This document shows positions 1 to 5,826 of a stretch of DNA of 5,826 bases, in pieces. The stretch comes from a bacterium (GTDB taxonomy: Bacteria; Planctomycetota; Planctomycetia; Pirellulales; Pirellulaceae): positions 1-5,826 of the forward strand of contig JAUIHJ010000545.1 of NCBI GenBank assembly GCA_030432015.1, in the 5' to 3' direction. Numbering within the stretch: the first letter of the stretch is position 1; the number at the start of each line of letters is the position of its first letter. The notes beneath the pieces are model-generated. The model was not told the origin of the DNA and searched no databases. It saw only the letters and a list, made by a program, of their open reading frames with translations. Both the position numbers and the translations under genes were made by a program.

Positions 1-1
1 T

Positions 2-715
2 GTCAGACGCTTTCGCGCCGCACTGGACGAATACCAGGTCTCCCATCCGCTCTCGCACGCGTCGTACTTGATCAATCTGGCAAGCCCCGATCAGGAACTT
101 TGGCAGAAGTCGCTGGATGCGATGGTCGTTGAATTGCGTCGCGCAGAACAACTCGGGATTCCATTCGTCGTGTTGCATCCGGGTTCCTACACGACTTCGA
201 GCGAAGCGGAAGGGATCGGGAAAATCAGTTTGGCACTCGATAAAATCCATCAGCAAACAAGCGAACGCGGCGCGCAATGCCTGCTTGAGAATACTGCTGG
301 CCAGGGGTCAAACCTCGGCTGGAAATTTGAACAGCTCGGGGAAATTTTGCGAGGTGTCGCCGAGCCGGATCGAGTCGGGGTGTGTTTCGATACGTGTCAT
401 GCCTTTGCGGCTGGATATGCGATGGAGACGCCGGCAGAGTACGCAGCGACGATCTTGGAAATCGATCGCTGCGTTGGCATCGAACGAGTTCGAGCATTTC
501 ATTTAAACGACAGCAAGCGTGAGTTTGGATCGCGGGTCGATCGCCACGATAACGTCGGTGAAGGCGAACTCGGGCTCGAGCCGTTTCGCCATCTTCTCAA
601 TGACGACCGGTTTTGCGATGTGCCGATGTACCTCGAAACGCCGAAGGGGAAGAGTCCAGCCGGCGACGATTGGGATCACGTCAATCTGGCGACCCTGCGG
701 GGACTTCTGGCATGA
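2..715 (+). CDS. nfo: Endonuclease IV (deoxyribonuclease IV), 5'-truncated
   Basis: This is an AP endonuclease of base-excision repair. It cuts the DNA backbone 5' to abasic sites and removes blocked 3' ends, using a TIM-barrel fold with a three-zinc centre. The frame is open from base 2, so the N-terminus lies outside the window; 237 residues are present, against about 280 for the family. All nine metal ligands known from the E. coli enzyme can be matched: His in HASYLINL (56-58), His in LHPGS (176-178), Glu in ENTAGQGS (287-289), Asp and His in DTCHAF (389-391, 398-400), His in HLND (500-502), Asp and His in SRVDRH (539-541, 545-547) and Glu in LET (635-637). The TTG at 68 is the Leu codon of the conserved SYLINL motif, not a start. 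The TGA at 713-715 lies inside the 3' end of the opposing radical SAM gene. The gene looks intact and functional. Confidence 0.96.
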   Translation, partial: VRRFRAALDEYQVSHPLSHASYLINLASPDQELWQKSLDAMVVELRRAEQLGIPFVVLHPGSYTTSSEAEGIGKISLALDKIHQQTSERGAQCLLENTAGQGSNLGWKFEQLGEILRGVAEPDRVGVCFDTCHAFAAGYAMETPAEYAATILEIDRCVGIERVRAFHLNDSKREFGSRVDRHDNVGEGELGLEPFRHLLNDDRFCDVPMYLETPKGKSPAGDDWDHVNLATLRGLLA

Positions 716-1862
716 TCGTCGGAACCTGGCCTGGTTGGTAAGTGCAATCGGGTTCGCCCGCCAGCGGGTCTCCCGTCACGGCATAGGCGCGGCTGCGGCT
801 GCCACCACAGACGTAGCGATATTCGCAAATACCGCAATCATCGGTGAACTGGTCGGGATCCCGCAGGGAGAGAAAAGTGGGATGATGCTGGTAGACGTCA
901 ACGACCGAGTCCTGTGGAAAGCGACCGCACGCGAGCGGCAAGAATCCAGCGGGAAAGATTTCGCCGGTATGACCCACAAACATGATGCCGTTGCCATCGC
1001 GGACTCCTAATGGCGCTCGATGACGTCGCTCACGTGGGTCGTCGGGGCGGCCGCTGGACCCTCGATCCTGGCCCCGATGTTGAGGCGAAGCTGCAGCTTC
1101 GCCCAGATTGGGGCCCGCTAAAGGGTCACCATTCCGCTGGAGGACGAAACGCCGATAGTGGGGTGCTTCGGTCGTCTTGATGCCGTACGGTTGCTTGCCC
1201 GCCTGAATCCAAAGCCGCTCGAATGCCGCTTCATACTGTTCCGGTGAAATTCGCTTCTCGCCAATTCCTCGCCCCACCGGAATGAGAAAGAAGACGGACC
1301 ACATGGCGATCCGCTGGGTGGAAAGCAATGTCGCCAGGTCCTCGATCTGTGCAAAGTTTCGCCGCGTAATCGTCGTGTTCACTTGCACCGGTAAGCCGAG
1401 TTGGTGTGCATCGATCATCATCCGGATGGTCCGTTCGAAACTGCCTTCCCAGCCCCGGAACGCGTCGTGGGTCTGGGCATCAGCGCCGTCAAGGCTGATC
1501 CCCAGGCGACGTACACCGGCCTCCTTGGCGGCACGCAGCGCCGCTCGTGAAGCGAGCGGCGTGGCGGACGGCGTCAGGGCGACTTGCAGCCCGGCGCCGA
1601 CCGCGTGGCGAATCAGGTCAAAGATATCGGCACGCTTCAAAGGATCGCCCCCGGTCAAAACCAGATTGGGCTTCCGCGGAAAGGTCGCAATCTGGTCGAT
1701 CAACGCCACCGACTGCTCCGTCGTCAGCTCCGACGGGTGTGAACATTCCTGCGCGGATGCTCTACAATGTTTGCAGACGAGGTCACATGCCTGCGTGACC
1801 TCGTAGTAGAACATCAGTGGATTAATCGCGAAATCAGCGGGCGTGTATTGAGAATGGAGCAT
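681..1862 (-). CDS. Radical SAM/SPASM domain protein (resembles TIGR04053 family)
   Basis: This is a 393-residue radical SAM enzyme with a C-terminal SPASM domain, so it probably binds one SAM-cleaving [4Fe-4S] cluster and auxiliary clusters. The N-terminal core has the CX3CX2C motif (Cys26, 30, 33), GGDP at 71-74 and a strand with SLDGADAQTHDAFRG. The SPASM part has CGICEYRYVC (Cys343, 346, 352) and Cys373. The phrases KTTEAPHYRR, DGNGIMFVGHTGEIFPAGFLPL and GGSRSRAYAVTGDPLA recall the TIGR04053-type family, related to PqqE and the NirJ/Ahb heme enzymes. The substrate is unknown, and no peptide or cofactor partner is adjacent. The frame is open upstream to a TTG at 1940, but that TTG forms a consensus TTGACA box and has no ribosome site. 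The ATG at 1860-1862 leaves the usual short lead before the CX3CX2C motif, so I chose it. An Arg-rich linker of roughly 40 residues (about 243-285) contains a palindrome. The 3' end overlaps nfo by 35 bases. Confidence 0.9.
   Translation of the reverse strand: MLHSQYTPADFAINPLMFYYEVTQACDLVCKHCRASAQECSHPSELTTEQSVALIDQIATFPRKPNLVLTGGDPLKRADIFDLIRHAVGAGLQVALTPSATPLASRAALRAAKEAGVRRLGISLDGADAQTHDAFRGWEGSFERTIRMMIDAHQLGLPVQVNTTITRRNFAQIEDLATLLSTQRIAMWSVFFLIPVGRGIGEKRISPEQYEAAFERLWIQAGKQPYGIKTTEAPHYRRFVLQRNGDPLAGPNLGEAAASPQHRGQDRGSSGRPDDPRERRHRAPLGVRDGNGIMFVGHTGEIFPAGFLPLACGRFPQDSVVDVYQHHPTFLSLRDPDQFTDDCGICEYRYVCGGSRSRAYAVTGDPLAGEPDCTYQPGQVPTIMPEVPAGSPD
1070..1115. repeat. GC-rich palindrome inside the radical SAM gene
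   Basis: The core is a perfect 20-base palindrome at 1084-1103 (arms GGCGAAGCTG and CAGCTTCGCC). An outer pair of arms, GGCCCCGAT at 1070-1078 and ATTGGGGCC at 1107-1115, pairs with one G-T wobble, and three further pairs lie between outer and core with single-base bulges. The 46 bases can therefore fold into one long hairpin or cruciform. It lies in frame in a linker of the radical SAM protein, between VLQRNGDPLA and the conserved GVRDGNG. It may be an inserted palindromic repeat; only one copy is visible in this window. Confidence 0.75.
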
Positions 1863-1910
1863 GGTTCCGGCCAGGATCGCAGGGCTGGGTAGTTGTGGAT
1901 CTTTATATCC

Positions 1911-1940
1911 ATAATTAGGGTGTGTGGATTCGTTTGTCAA
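1911..1940 (-). promoter_or_regulatory. Candidate sigma70-type promoter for the radical SAM gene
   Basis: Reading the minus strand, a perfect TTGACA hexamer (1940-1935) is followed by an 18-base spacer and AATTAT (1916-1911), which matches TATAAT at four of six positions in a locally AT-rich stretch. Transcription would begin near 1904 and give a leader of about 40 bases before the ATG at 1862. This is also why the TTG at 1940 is better read as part of a -35 box than as a start codon. The prediction rests on sequence match alone. Confidence 0.5.
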
Positions 1941-1965
1941 GCGGTCGGCGAGGTGTGTGAGGGCT

Positions 1966-1980
1966 GCTTGCGAGGCAAGC
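1966..1980. repeat. Short inverted repeat in the divergent spacer
   Basis: GCTTGC at 1966-1971 and GCAAGC at 1975-1980 form a 6-bp stem with a 3-base loop (GAG). No T-tract follows on either strand, so it is not a convincing terminator. The flanking 1980-2018 is GC-rich without an open reading frame I trust. It could be part of a degenerate intergenic repeat or chance. Confidence 0.35.
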
Positions 1981-2018
1981 CTTGATAATCGCCGGCCTTA
2001 CGCTTGCTTCGCCGTCGC

Positions 2019-2044
2019 TCGATGTGAATGCCGATCGATGTGAA
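2019..2044. repeat. 10-base direct repeat, possible regulator-binding site
   Basis: TCGATGTGAA occurs at 2019-2028 and again at 2035-2044, a period of 16 bases with the 6-base spacer TGCCGA between. It lies between the two divergent genes, about 130 bases before the start of the PSCyt1/DUF1549 gene and about 160 bases from the radical SAM start. Two exact direct copies in non-coding DNA suggest a tandem protein-binding site, but no regulator is encoded here and chance duplication is possible. Confidence 0.4.
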
Positions 2045-2053
2045 CAATGAATG

Positions 2054-2074
2054 AACAACTTTCCCAAGGTTGTT
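2054..2074. repeat. Stem-loop upstream of the PSCyt1/DUF1549 gene (first of two)
   Basis: AACAACTTT (2054-2062) pairs with AAGGTTGTT (2066-2074) around a CCC loop: nine pairs including one wobble. It is separated by a single base from the larger hairpin at 2076-2120. No run of T follows, so it is not a standard intrinsic terminator. Confidence 0.5.
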
Positions 2075-2075
2075 G

Positions 2076-2120
2076 CCGTCGCCAGGCGGCGGAGCGTGGT
2101 GTGCCACCGCCTGGCGACGG
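2076..2120. repeat. Strong 14-bp inverted repeat, leader hairpin (second of two)
   Basis: CCGTCGCCAGGCGG (2076-2089) and CCGCCTGGCGACGG (2107-2120) are perfect inverted repeats around a 17-base loop. The loop has its own small GTGG/CCAC pairing (2096-2099 with 2104-2107), an alternative that would cost one base pair of the main stem. The element ends 55 bases before the ATG at 2176. It could be a REP-type extragenic palindrome or a structured leader of the downstream operon. The absence of a T-tract argues against an intrinsic terminator. Confidence 0.7.
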
Positions 2121-2175
2121 TCGCGCCGGACGGAAAGCCGCAGCAACACTCGAGTTGTGTCCAAGTGAACCGTTG

Positions 2176-4575
2176 ATGACACGGAGACTGATTGTGCGAG
2201 TTGTCGTGGGAATTCTGCTTGTTGGTGTCACACTCTTCGGAGTTGCCGATGCCGCGGACGACGTCGCCTTCAATCGCGACATCCGGCCGATCCTCGTTGA
2301 AAAATGCTTCGCGTGCCATGGGCCGGATGAAGGTCAGCGCGAAGCGGGTCTCCGACTAGATCTGGAGGCGACCGTTTTGGGGCGTGATGATGGGGCGCCG
2401 ATTGTTCGTGGTGATCCGGACGCGAGCGAGATGTATCGGCGGCTGGTCGCCGAGGATGACGACATGAGGATGCCGCCGCCGGAATCTGGCAAGGTTGTCA
2501 CTGCTGCACAGAAGCGGCTCGTTAAACGATGGATTGAAGAGGGGGCCAAGTGGGAGTCGCACTGGTCGCATGCCGCTCCTCGGCGGCAGCCCGTGCCCGA
2601 TGTCGTTGACGCGAAGTGGCCAGTCAATTGGATTGACCGCTTCGTGCTGGCTCGACTGGAAGCCGAACAGTTGACGCCTTCACCCGATGCAGATCGCGTC
2701 ACGTTGATTCGTCGTCTCAGCTTCGACCTGACGGGATTGCCACCCGAGCCGCACGAAGTAGCGCGCTTTCTCAAGGACCACAGCGCTGAAGCGTATGAGC
2801 GGCTCGTGGACCGCCTGCTGGCTTCGGACCGCTATGGCGAACGGATGGCGGTGTACTGGCTCGATCTGGTGCGCTACGCCGATACGGTCGGCTATCACGG
2901 CGATCAGGATCACAACATTTCGCCCTACCGCGATTATGTCATTGATGCCTTTAACGACAACGTACCGTTCGACCAGTTTACGCGCGAGCAATTGGCCGGC
3001 GACCTGCTCGCCGAAAGCGGTATCGATCAAAAAATTGCAACCGGCTACAACCGCCTGCTACAGACATCGCACGAAGGGGGTGTGCAGGCCAAGGAGTACC
3101 TGGCCATCTATGCCGCCGACCGCATTCGCAATCTCTCGGCCGTGTGGATGGGCGCGACGCTCGGCTGCGCCCAATGTCACGATCACAAGTACGACCCATT
3201 CACCTCCAAGGATTTCTATTCGATGATCGCGTTCTTCGCGGACATCGACGAAGCGCAGCACTTGACGAAAGCGACCAATGCGCTGCCGACCCAACGGGCT
3301 CCCGAGCTAAAGTTGCTGACGCGGCGTGAGCGGGAGCGGATAGCAGCGATCGAAACCGAGGTCGCACAGCGCATGGCGGAACTTGCCCGTCTTGAACCTG
3401 CCGATCCCGACGAGGCCAGTGCGATGCAGCGTCAAATCGATGCGTTGCAGAAGCAGATCGCGGCCATCCGCGACGGGGCCCGGCAGACGATGGTCACGCG
3501 GGCGATCGAACCCCGTACGATCCGCGTCCTTCCACGCGGCAATTGGCAGGACGACAGCGGTCCAGTGGTGGAGCCGGCAGTTCCGGAATTCCTGGGTACG
3601 CTCGACATCACCGATCGCCGGCCGACACGGCTCGACCTGGCCCGATGGCTGACCGATGACGAGGTCGGCGTGGGCAGCTTCACGGCACGGATTTTTGCCA
3701 ACCGATTCTGGTATCTGCTCTTTGGCGAAGGCCTGGTCAGGGCGCTTGACGATTTTGGTGTGCAAAGTGAACGCCCCACGCATCCCGCCTTGCTCGATCA
3801 CCTCGCCCTCGAGTTTGTCGAGAGGGGCTGGGACGTCAAGCATATGATGAAGCTGATTGTGATGAGCAGAACGTACCGACAGGCATCGCTTGTTAGCGAA
3901 GCGATGCGCGGGCGAGATCCGCTCAACCGAATGCTCGACCGCCAATCGCGTTTTCGACTGCCGGCGGAGATGGTGCGTGACAGTGCTCTGGCAATCAGCG
4001 GATTGTTGGTTACTGAATACGGCGGAGCGAGCGTCCGTCCCTACCAGCCGGCCGGCTATTACCGCCACTTGAATTTTCCCACGCGGACGTACAAGGAAAA
4101 TACCGACAGCCGTCAGTGGCGGCGCGGGGTCTATGTCCATTGGCAGCGGCAATTCTTGCACCCCATGCTCAAGGCCCTCGACGCGCCGACGCGCGAGGAG
4201 TGCACGGCGCAACGGCCACGATCGAATACTCCCTTGGCCGCGCTAACGCTGCTGAACGATCCGACATTCGTTGAAGCGGCGCGTGTATTTGCCGAGCGGA
4301 TTGTGCGGGAGGGGGGCGACACGACCCGTTCACGGCTCGACTTCGCCTTTCTTCGCGCCGTTTCCCGCCAGCCGGATGCGGACGAACGCAGGGTGCTTGG
4401 TGAGCTGCTGGCGTCCGACTTGGCCCACTATCAGGCGGATGCAACAGCGGCCGGCGAATTGACCAGCACTGGGAAGGCACCACCGGCGCAGGGGCTCGAC
4501 GTCGCGGAACTCGCCGCGTGGACATCAGTCGCCCGTGCGATCCTGAACCTCAATGAAACGATCACGCGGAATTAG
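2176..4575 (+). CDS. Secreted PSCyt1 / DUF1549 / DUF1553 protein (planctomycete cytochrome)
   Basis: This is a 799-residue exported protein. A Sec-type signal peptide (MTRRL, hydrophobic 5-23, probable cleavage after ADA at 24-26) precedes the planctomycete cytochrome C domain, with heme motif CFACH at 44-48 and a likely distal Met in RMPPP (Met99). DUF1549 runs from about 148 to 350 and contains a second heme-type motif, CAQCH (331-335), in the family's CAQCHDHKYDP signature. A predicted coiled coil (about 381-430) leads to MVTRAIEPRTIRVLPRGNW, and DUF1553 fills about 482-770. No LamG-like domain is inserted between DUF1549 and DUF1553, unlike longer family members. The frame is open back to an ATG at 2047, but that would place 43 residues encoded across strong hairpins before the signal peptide, so the ATG at 2176 is preferred. 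It has no clear Shine-Dalgarno. The DUF1501 gene follows after 64 bases, probably in the same operon. Probably c-type heme-binding outside the cytoplasm; the reaction is unknown. Confidence 0.95.
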   Translation: MTRRLIVRVVVGILLVGVTLFGVADAADDVAFNRDIRPILVEKCFACHGPDEGQREAGLRLDLEATVLGRDDGAPIVRGDPDASEMYRRLVAEDDDMRMPPPESGKVVTAAQKRLVKRWIEEGAKWESHWSHAAPRRQPVPDVVDAKWPVNWIDRFVLARLEAEQLTPSPDADRVTLIRRLSFDLTGLPPEPHEVARFLKDHSAEAYERLVDRLLASDRYGERMAVYWLDLVRYADTVGYHGDQDHNISPYRDYVIDAFNDNVPFDQFTREQLAGDLLAESGIDQKIATGYNRLLQTSHEGGVQAKEYLAIYAADRIRNLSAVWMGATLGCAQCHDHKYDPFTSKDFYSMIAFFADIDEAQHLTKATNALPTQRAPELKLLTRRERERIAAIETEVAQRMAELARLEPADPDEASAMQRQIDALQKQIAAIRDGARQTMVTRAIEPRTIRVLPRGNWQDDSGPVVEPAVPEFLGTLDITDRRPTRLDLARWLTDDEVGVGSFTARIFANRFWYLLFGEGLVRALDDFGVQSERPTHPALLDHLALEFVERGWDVKHMMKLIVMSRTYRQASLVSEAMRGRDPLNRMLDRQSRFRLPAEMVRDSALAISGLLVTEYGGASVRPYQPAGYYRHLNFPTRTYKENTDSRQWRRGVYVHWQRQFLHPMLKALDAPTREECTAQRPRSNTPLAALTLLNDPTFVEAARVFAERIVREGGDTTRSRLDFAFLRAVSRQPDADERRVLGELLASDLAHYQADATAAGELTSTGKAPPAQGLDVAELAAWTSVARAILNLNETITRN

Positions 4576-4639
4576 CCGAGGCTGACAACCATGCGGCCAT
4601 GGCGCTTGTGAACATCGACGGAACAAGGCTTCAACGACC

Positions 4640-5826
4640 ATGACGAATCACATGAAACTCGCCGCCTGCTCGGCGACGGCCAGCGGCGCAGAAGTGGCCG
4701 GGCGATTGAAACGCCGCACGTTTCTGGCTCGGACGGGAGTCGGCATTGGGTCGGCCGCCTTGGCAGCGCTGTTGGCGCGCGATCTCCCCGCCGCCACGCC
4801 GCAGCGCAGTGACACAACCAACGGTGGTCTGCCTGGCTTGCCGCACTTCGCGCCCAAAGCAAAACGCGTCATCTTCCTCTGCATGGCGGGTGGTCCAACG
4901 CACCTGGAGACGTTCGATTACAAGCCACGCCTGGCCGAAATGGATGGCAAGCCGATGCCGGCGTCCTTCACGGCGGGGCAGCCGATCGCGCAGCTTCAAG
5001 GGAAGGAGCTCAAGTGCCTCGGGCCGATGACCAAGTTTCGTAAATACGGGACCAACGGTCAGGAAATCAGCGACTTTCTCCCCTGGCATGCGAAGATGGC
5101 GGACGACATCTGCATCATTCGCTCGATGGTCACCGAGCAGATCAATCATGATCCGGCGCACACGTTCATGAATACGGGAACCGCAACGAGCGGCCGGCCA
5201 TCGATGGGGGCCTGGGTCAACTACGGCCTGGGCAATGCCAGCGAGAATCTGCCGGGGTTCATTGTGATGACCAGCGTTGGCGGACGTAATCCGCAGCCGA
5301 TCGCCTCGCGCCAATGGTCGGCCGGCTTTTTGCCCGGCCGTTTCCAGGGCGTTGAATTCAATTCCAGCGGCGACCCGGTGCACTACGTCCGGAACCCGCA
5401 GGGCGTCTCGCGTCCGCGGCAGCGGGACCTTGTCAGCACGATCGAGCAGCTCAATCGACATCGCAATCAGACGGTCCACAATCCGGCGATCGATACTCGC
5501 ATCGCGGCGTACGAGATGGCGTTTCAAATGCAGATGTCGGTCCCTGACTTGATGGATGTGTCCGACGAACCGGCGAACGTCTTGGAGATGTACGGCGCCA
5601 AGCCGGGCGACGGCTCGTATGCCTCGAATTGCCTGCTGGCACGGCGGTTGGCCGAGCGAGATGTACGATTTATCCACCTGTATCATCGCGGCTGGGATCA
5701 TCACGGCGGGCTGGTTGGATACATGAACACCTGTTGCGGACTGACGGACAAGCCGACGTGGGCGCTGCTGACGGACTTGAAGCAACGCGGCCTGCTGGAC
5801 GAAACGCTGGTAATCTGGGGCGGCGA
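4640..5826 (+). CDS. DUF1501 protein, Tat-exported, 3'-truncated
   Basis: The frame is open from the ATG at 4640 to the right edge: 395 residues, with the C-terminus missing. DUF1501 proteins share the alkaline phosphatase/sulfatase-like fold; their reaction is not established. The N-terminus is a twin-arginine signal: KRRTFLAR with Arg25-Arg26, then a weakly hydrophobic stretch (33-46) and a probable cleavage site near DLPAA (48-52). Export of a folded, probably metal-containing protein follows from this. Family landmarks are CMAGGPTHLETFDYKP (from Cys81), INHDPAHTFMNTG, HLYHRGWDHHGG (346-357) and the final LLDETLVIWGG, where most homologues continue into EFGR. A weak AAGG lies 11 bases before the start; ATG at 4652 is an alternative. 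It follows the PSCyt1/DUF1549 gene by 64 bases with no terminator, as in the usual planctomycete pairs, so the two products probably act together outside the cytoplasm. Confidence 0.94.
   Translation, partial: MTNHMKLAACSATASGAEVAGRLKRRTFLARTGVGIGSAALAALLARDLPAATPQRSDTTNGGLPGLPHFAPKAKRVIFLCMAGGPTHLETFDYKPRLAEMDGKPMPASFTAGQPIAQLQGKELKCLGPMTKFRKYGTNGQEISDFLPWHAKMADDICIIRSMVTEQINHDPAHTFMNTGTATSGRPSMGAWVNYGLGNASENLPGFIVMTSVGGRNPQPIASRQWSAGFLPGRFQGVEFNSSGDPVHYVRNPQGVSRPRQRDLVSTIEQLNRHRNQTVHNPAIDTRIAAYEMAFQMQMSVPDLMDVSDEPANVLEMYGAKPGDGSYASNCLLARRLAERDVRFIHLYHRGWDHHGGLVGYMNTCCGLTDKPTWALLTDLKQRGLLDETLVIWGG

Noticed and set aside
1539..1561. Inverted repeat CGCCGCTCG / CGAGCGGCG with a 5-base loop inside the radical SAM gene.
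   Set aside because: It encodes a stretch (PLASRAALRAAKEAG) that fits the family without any insertion, so it is best explained by Ala/Arg/Leu codons in GC-rich DNA.
1984..1989. GATAAT as a -10 box for the rightward operon.
   Set aside because: It matches five of six -10 positions, but nothing resembling a -35 box lies 16-18 bases upstream, so I did not call a promoter.
2047..2175. In-frame 43-residue N-terminal extension of the PSCyt1/DUF1549 protein starting at ATG 2047.
   Set aside because: It would be encoded by two strong inverted repeats, is unlike any domain I know, and would bury the clean signal peptide that starts at ATG 2176.
3307..4212. Long minus-strand open frame of about 300 codons opposite the DUF1549/DUF1553 gene.
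   Set aside because: It is antisense to a gene with clear domain matches, its translation shows no recognisable motif, and long opposite-strand frames are expected in GC-rich genes.
4589..4602. Small hairpin CCATG / CATGG in the 64-base gap between the DUF1549 and DUF1501 genes.
   Set aside because: A 5-bp stem without a T-tract is too weak for a terminator; the gap is otherwise plain and compatible with one operon.
4631..5785. Minus-strand open frame of 384 codons opposite the DUF1501 gene.
   Set aside because: The plus strand encodes an unmistakable DUF1501 protein with Tat signal over the same region; the minus frame has no recognisable domain.

Overview
The window looks like chromosomal DNA from a planctomycete, most likely of the Pirellula/Rhodopirellula type. 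The strongest reason is the pair of neighbouring genes on the right: a secreted protein with a planctomycete cytochrome domain (PSCyt1) plus DUF1549 and DUF1553, followed by a Tat-exported DUF1501 protein. This pairing is greatly expanded in planctomycetes. The moderately high GC content and weak Shine-Dalgarno sites fit. The assignment is inferred from gene content, not from a database search.

Layout: (1) 2-715, + strand, the 3' part of nfo (endonuclease IV), cut by the left edge. (2) 681-1862, - strand, a radical SAM/SPASM protein that converges on nfo; the two coding regions overlap tail to tail by 35 bases. It carries a long GC-rich palindrome inside a variable linker. (3) 1863-2175, a 313-base divergent intergenic region. 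It holds a likely promoter for the radical SAM gene, a 10-base direct repeat, and two adjacent stem-loops just upstream of the + strand operon. (4) 2176-4575, + strand, the PSCyt1/DUF1549/DUF1553 protein. (5) 4640-5826, + strand, the N-terminal part of the DUF1501 protein, cut by the right edge.

The genes form three functional groups: DNA base-excision repair (nfo), an orphan radical SAM enzyme of unknown substrate, and a probable two-gene operon for an exported c-type cytochrome and an exported alkaline-phosphatase-fold protein. The role of that last pair is unknown, although the families are widespread.

I see no tRNA or rRNA, CRISPR array, transposase, phage gene or defence system. The less ordinary signals are structural: the in-frame palindrome in the radical SAM gene, the tandem hairpins and direct repeat in the divergent spacer, and a TTGACA hexamer that looks like a -35 box and overlaps an apparent upstream TTG start.
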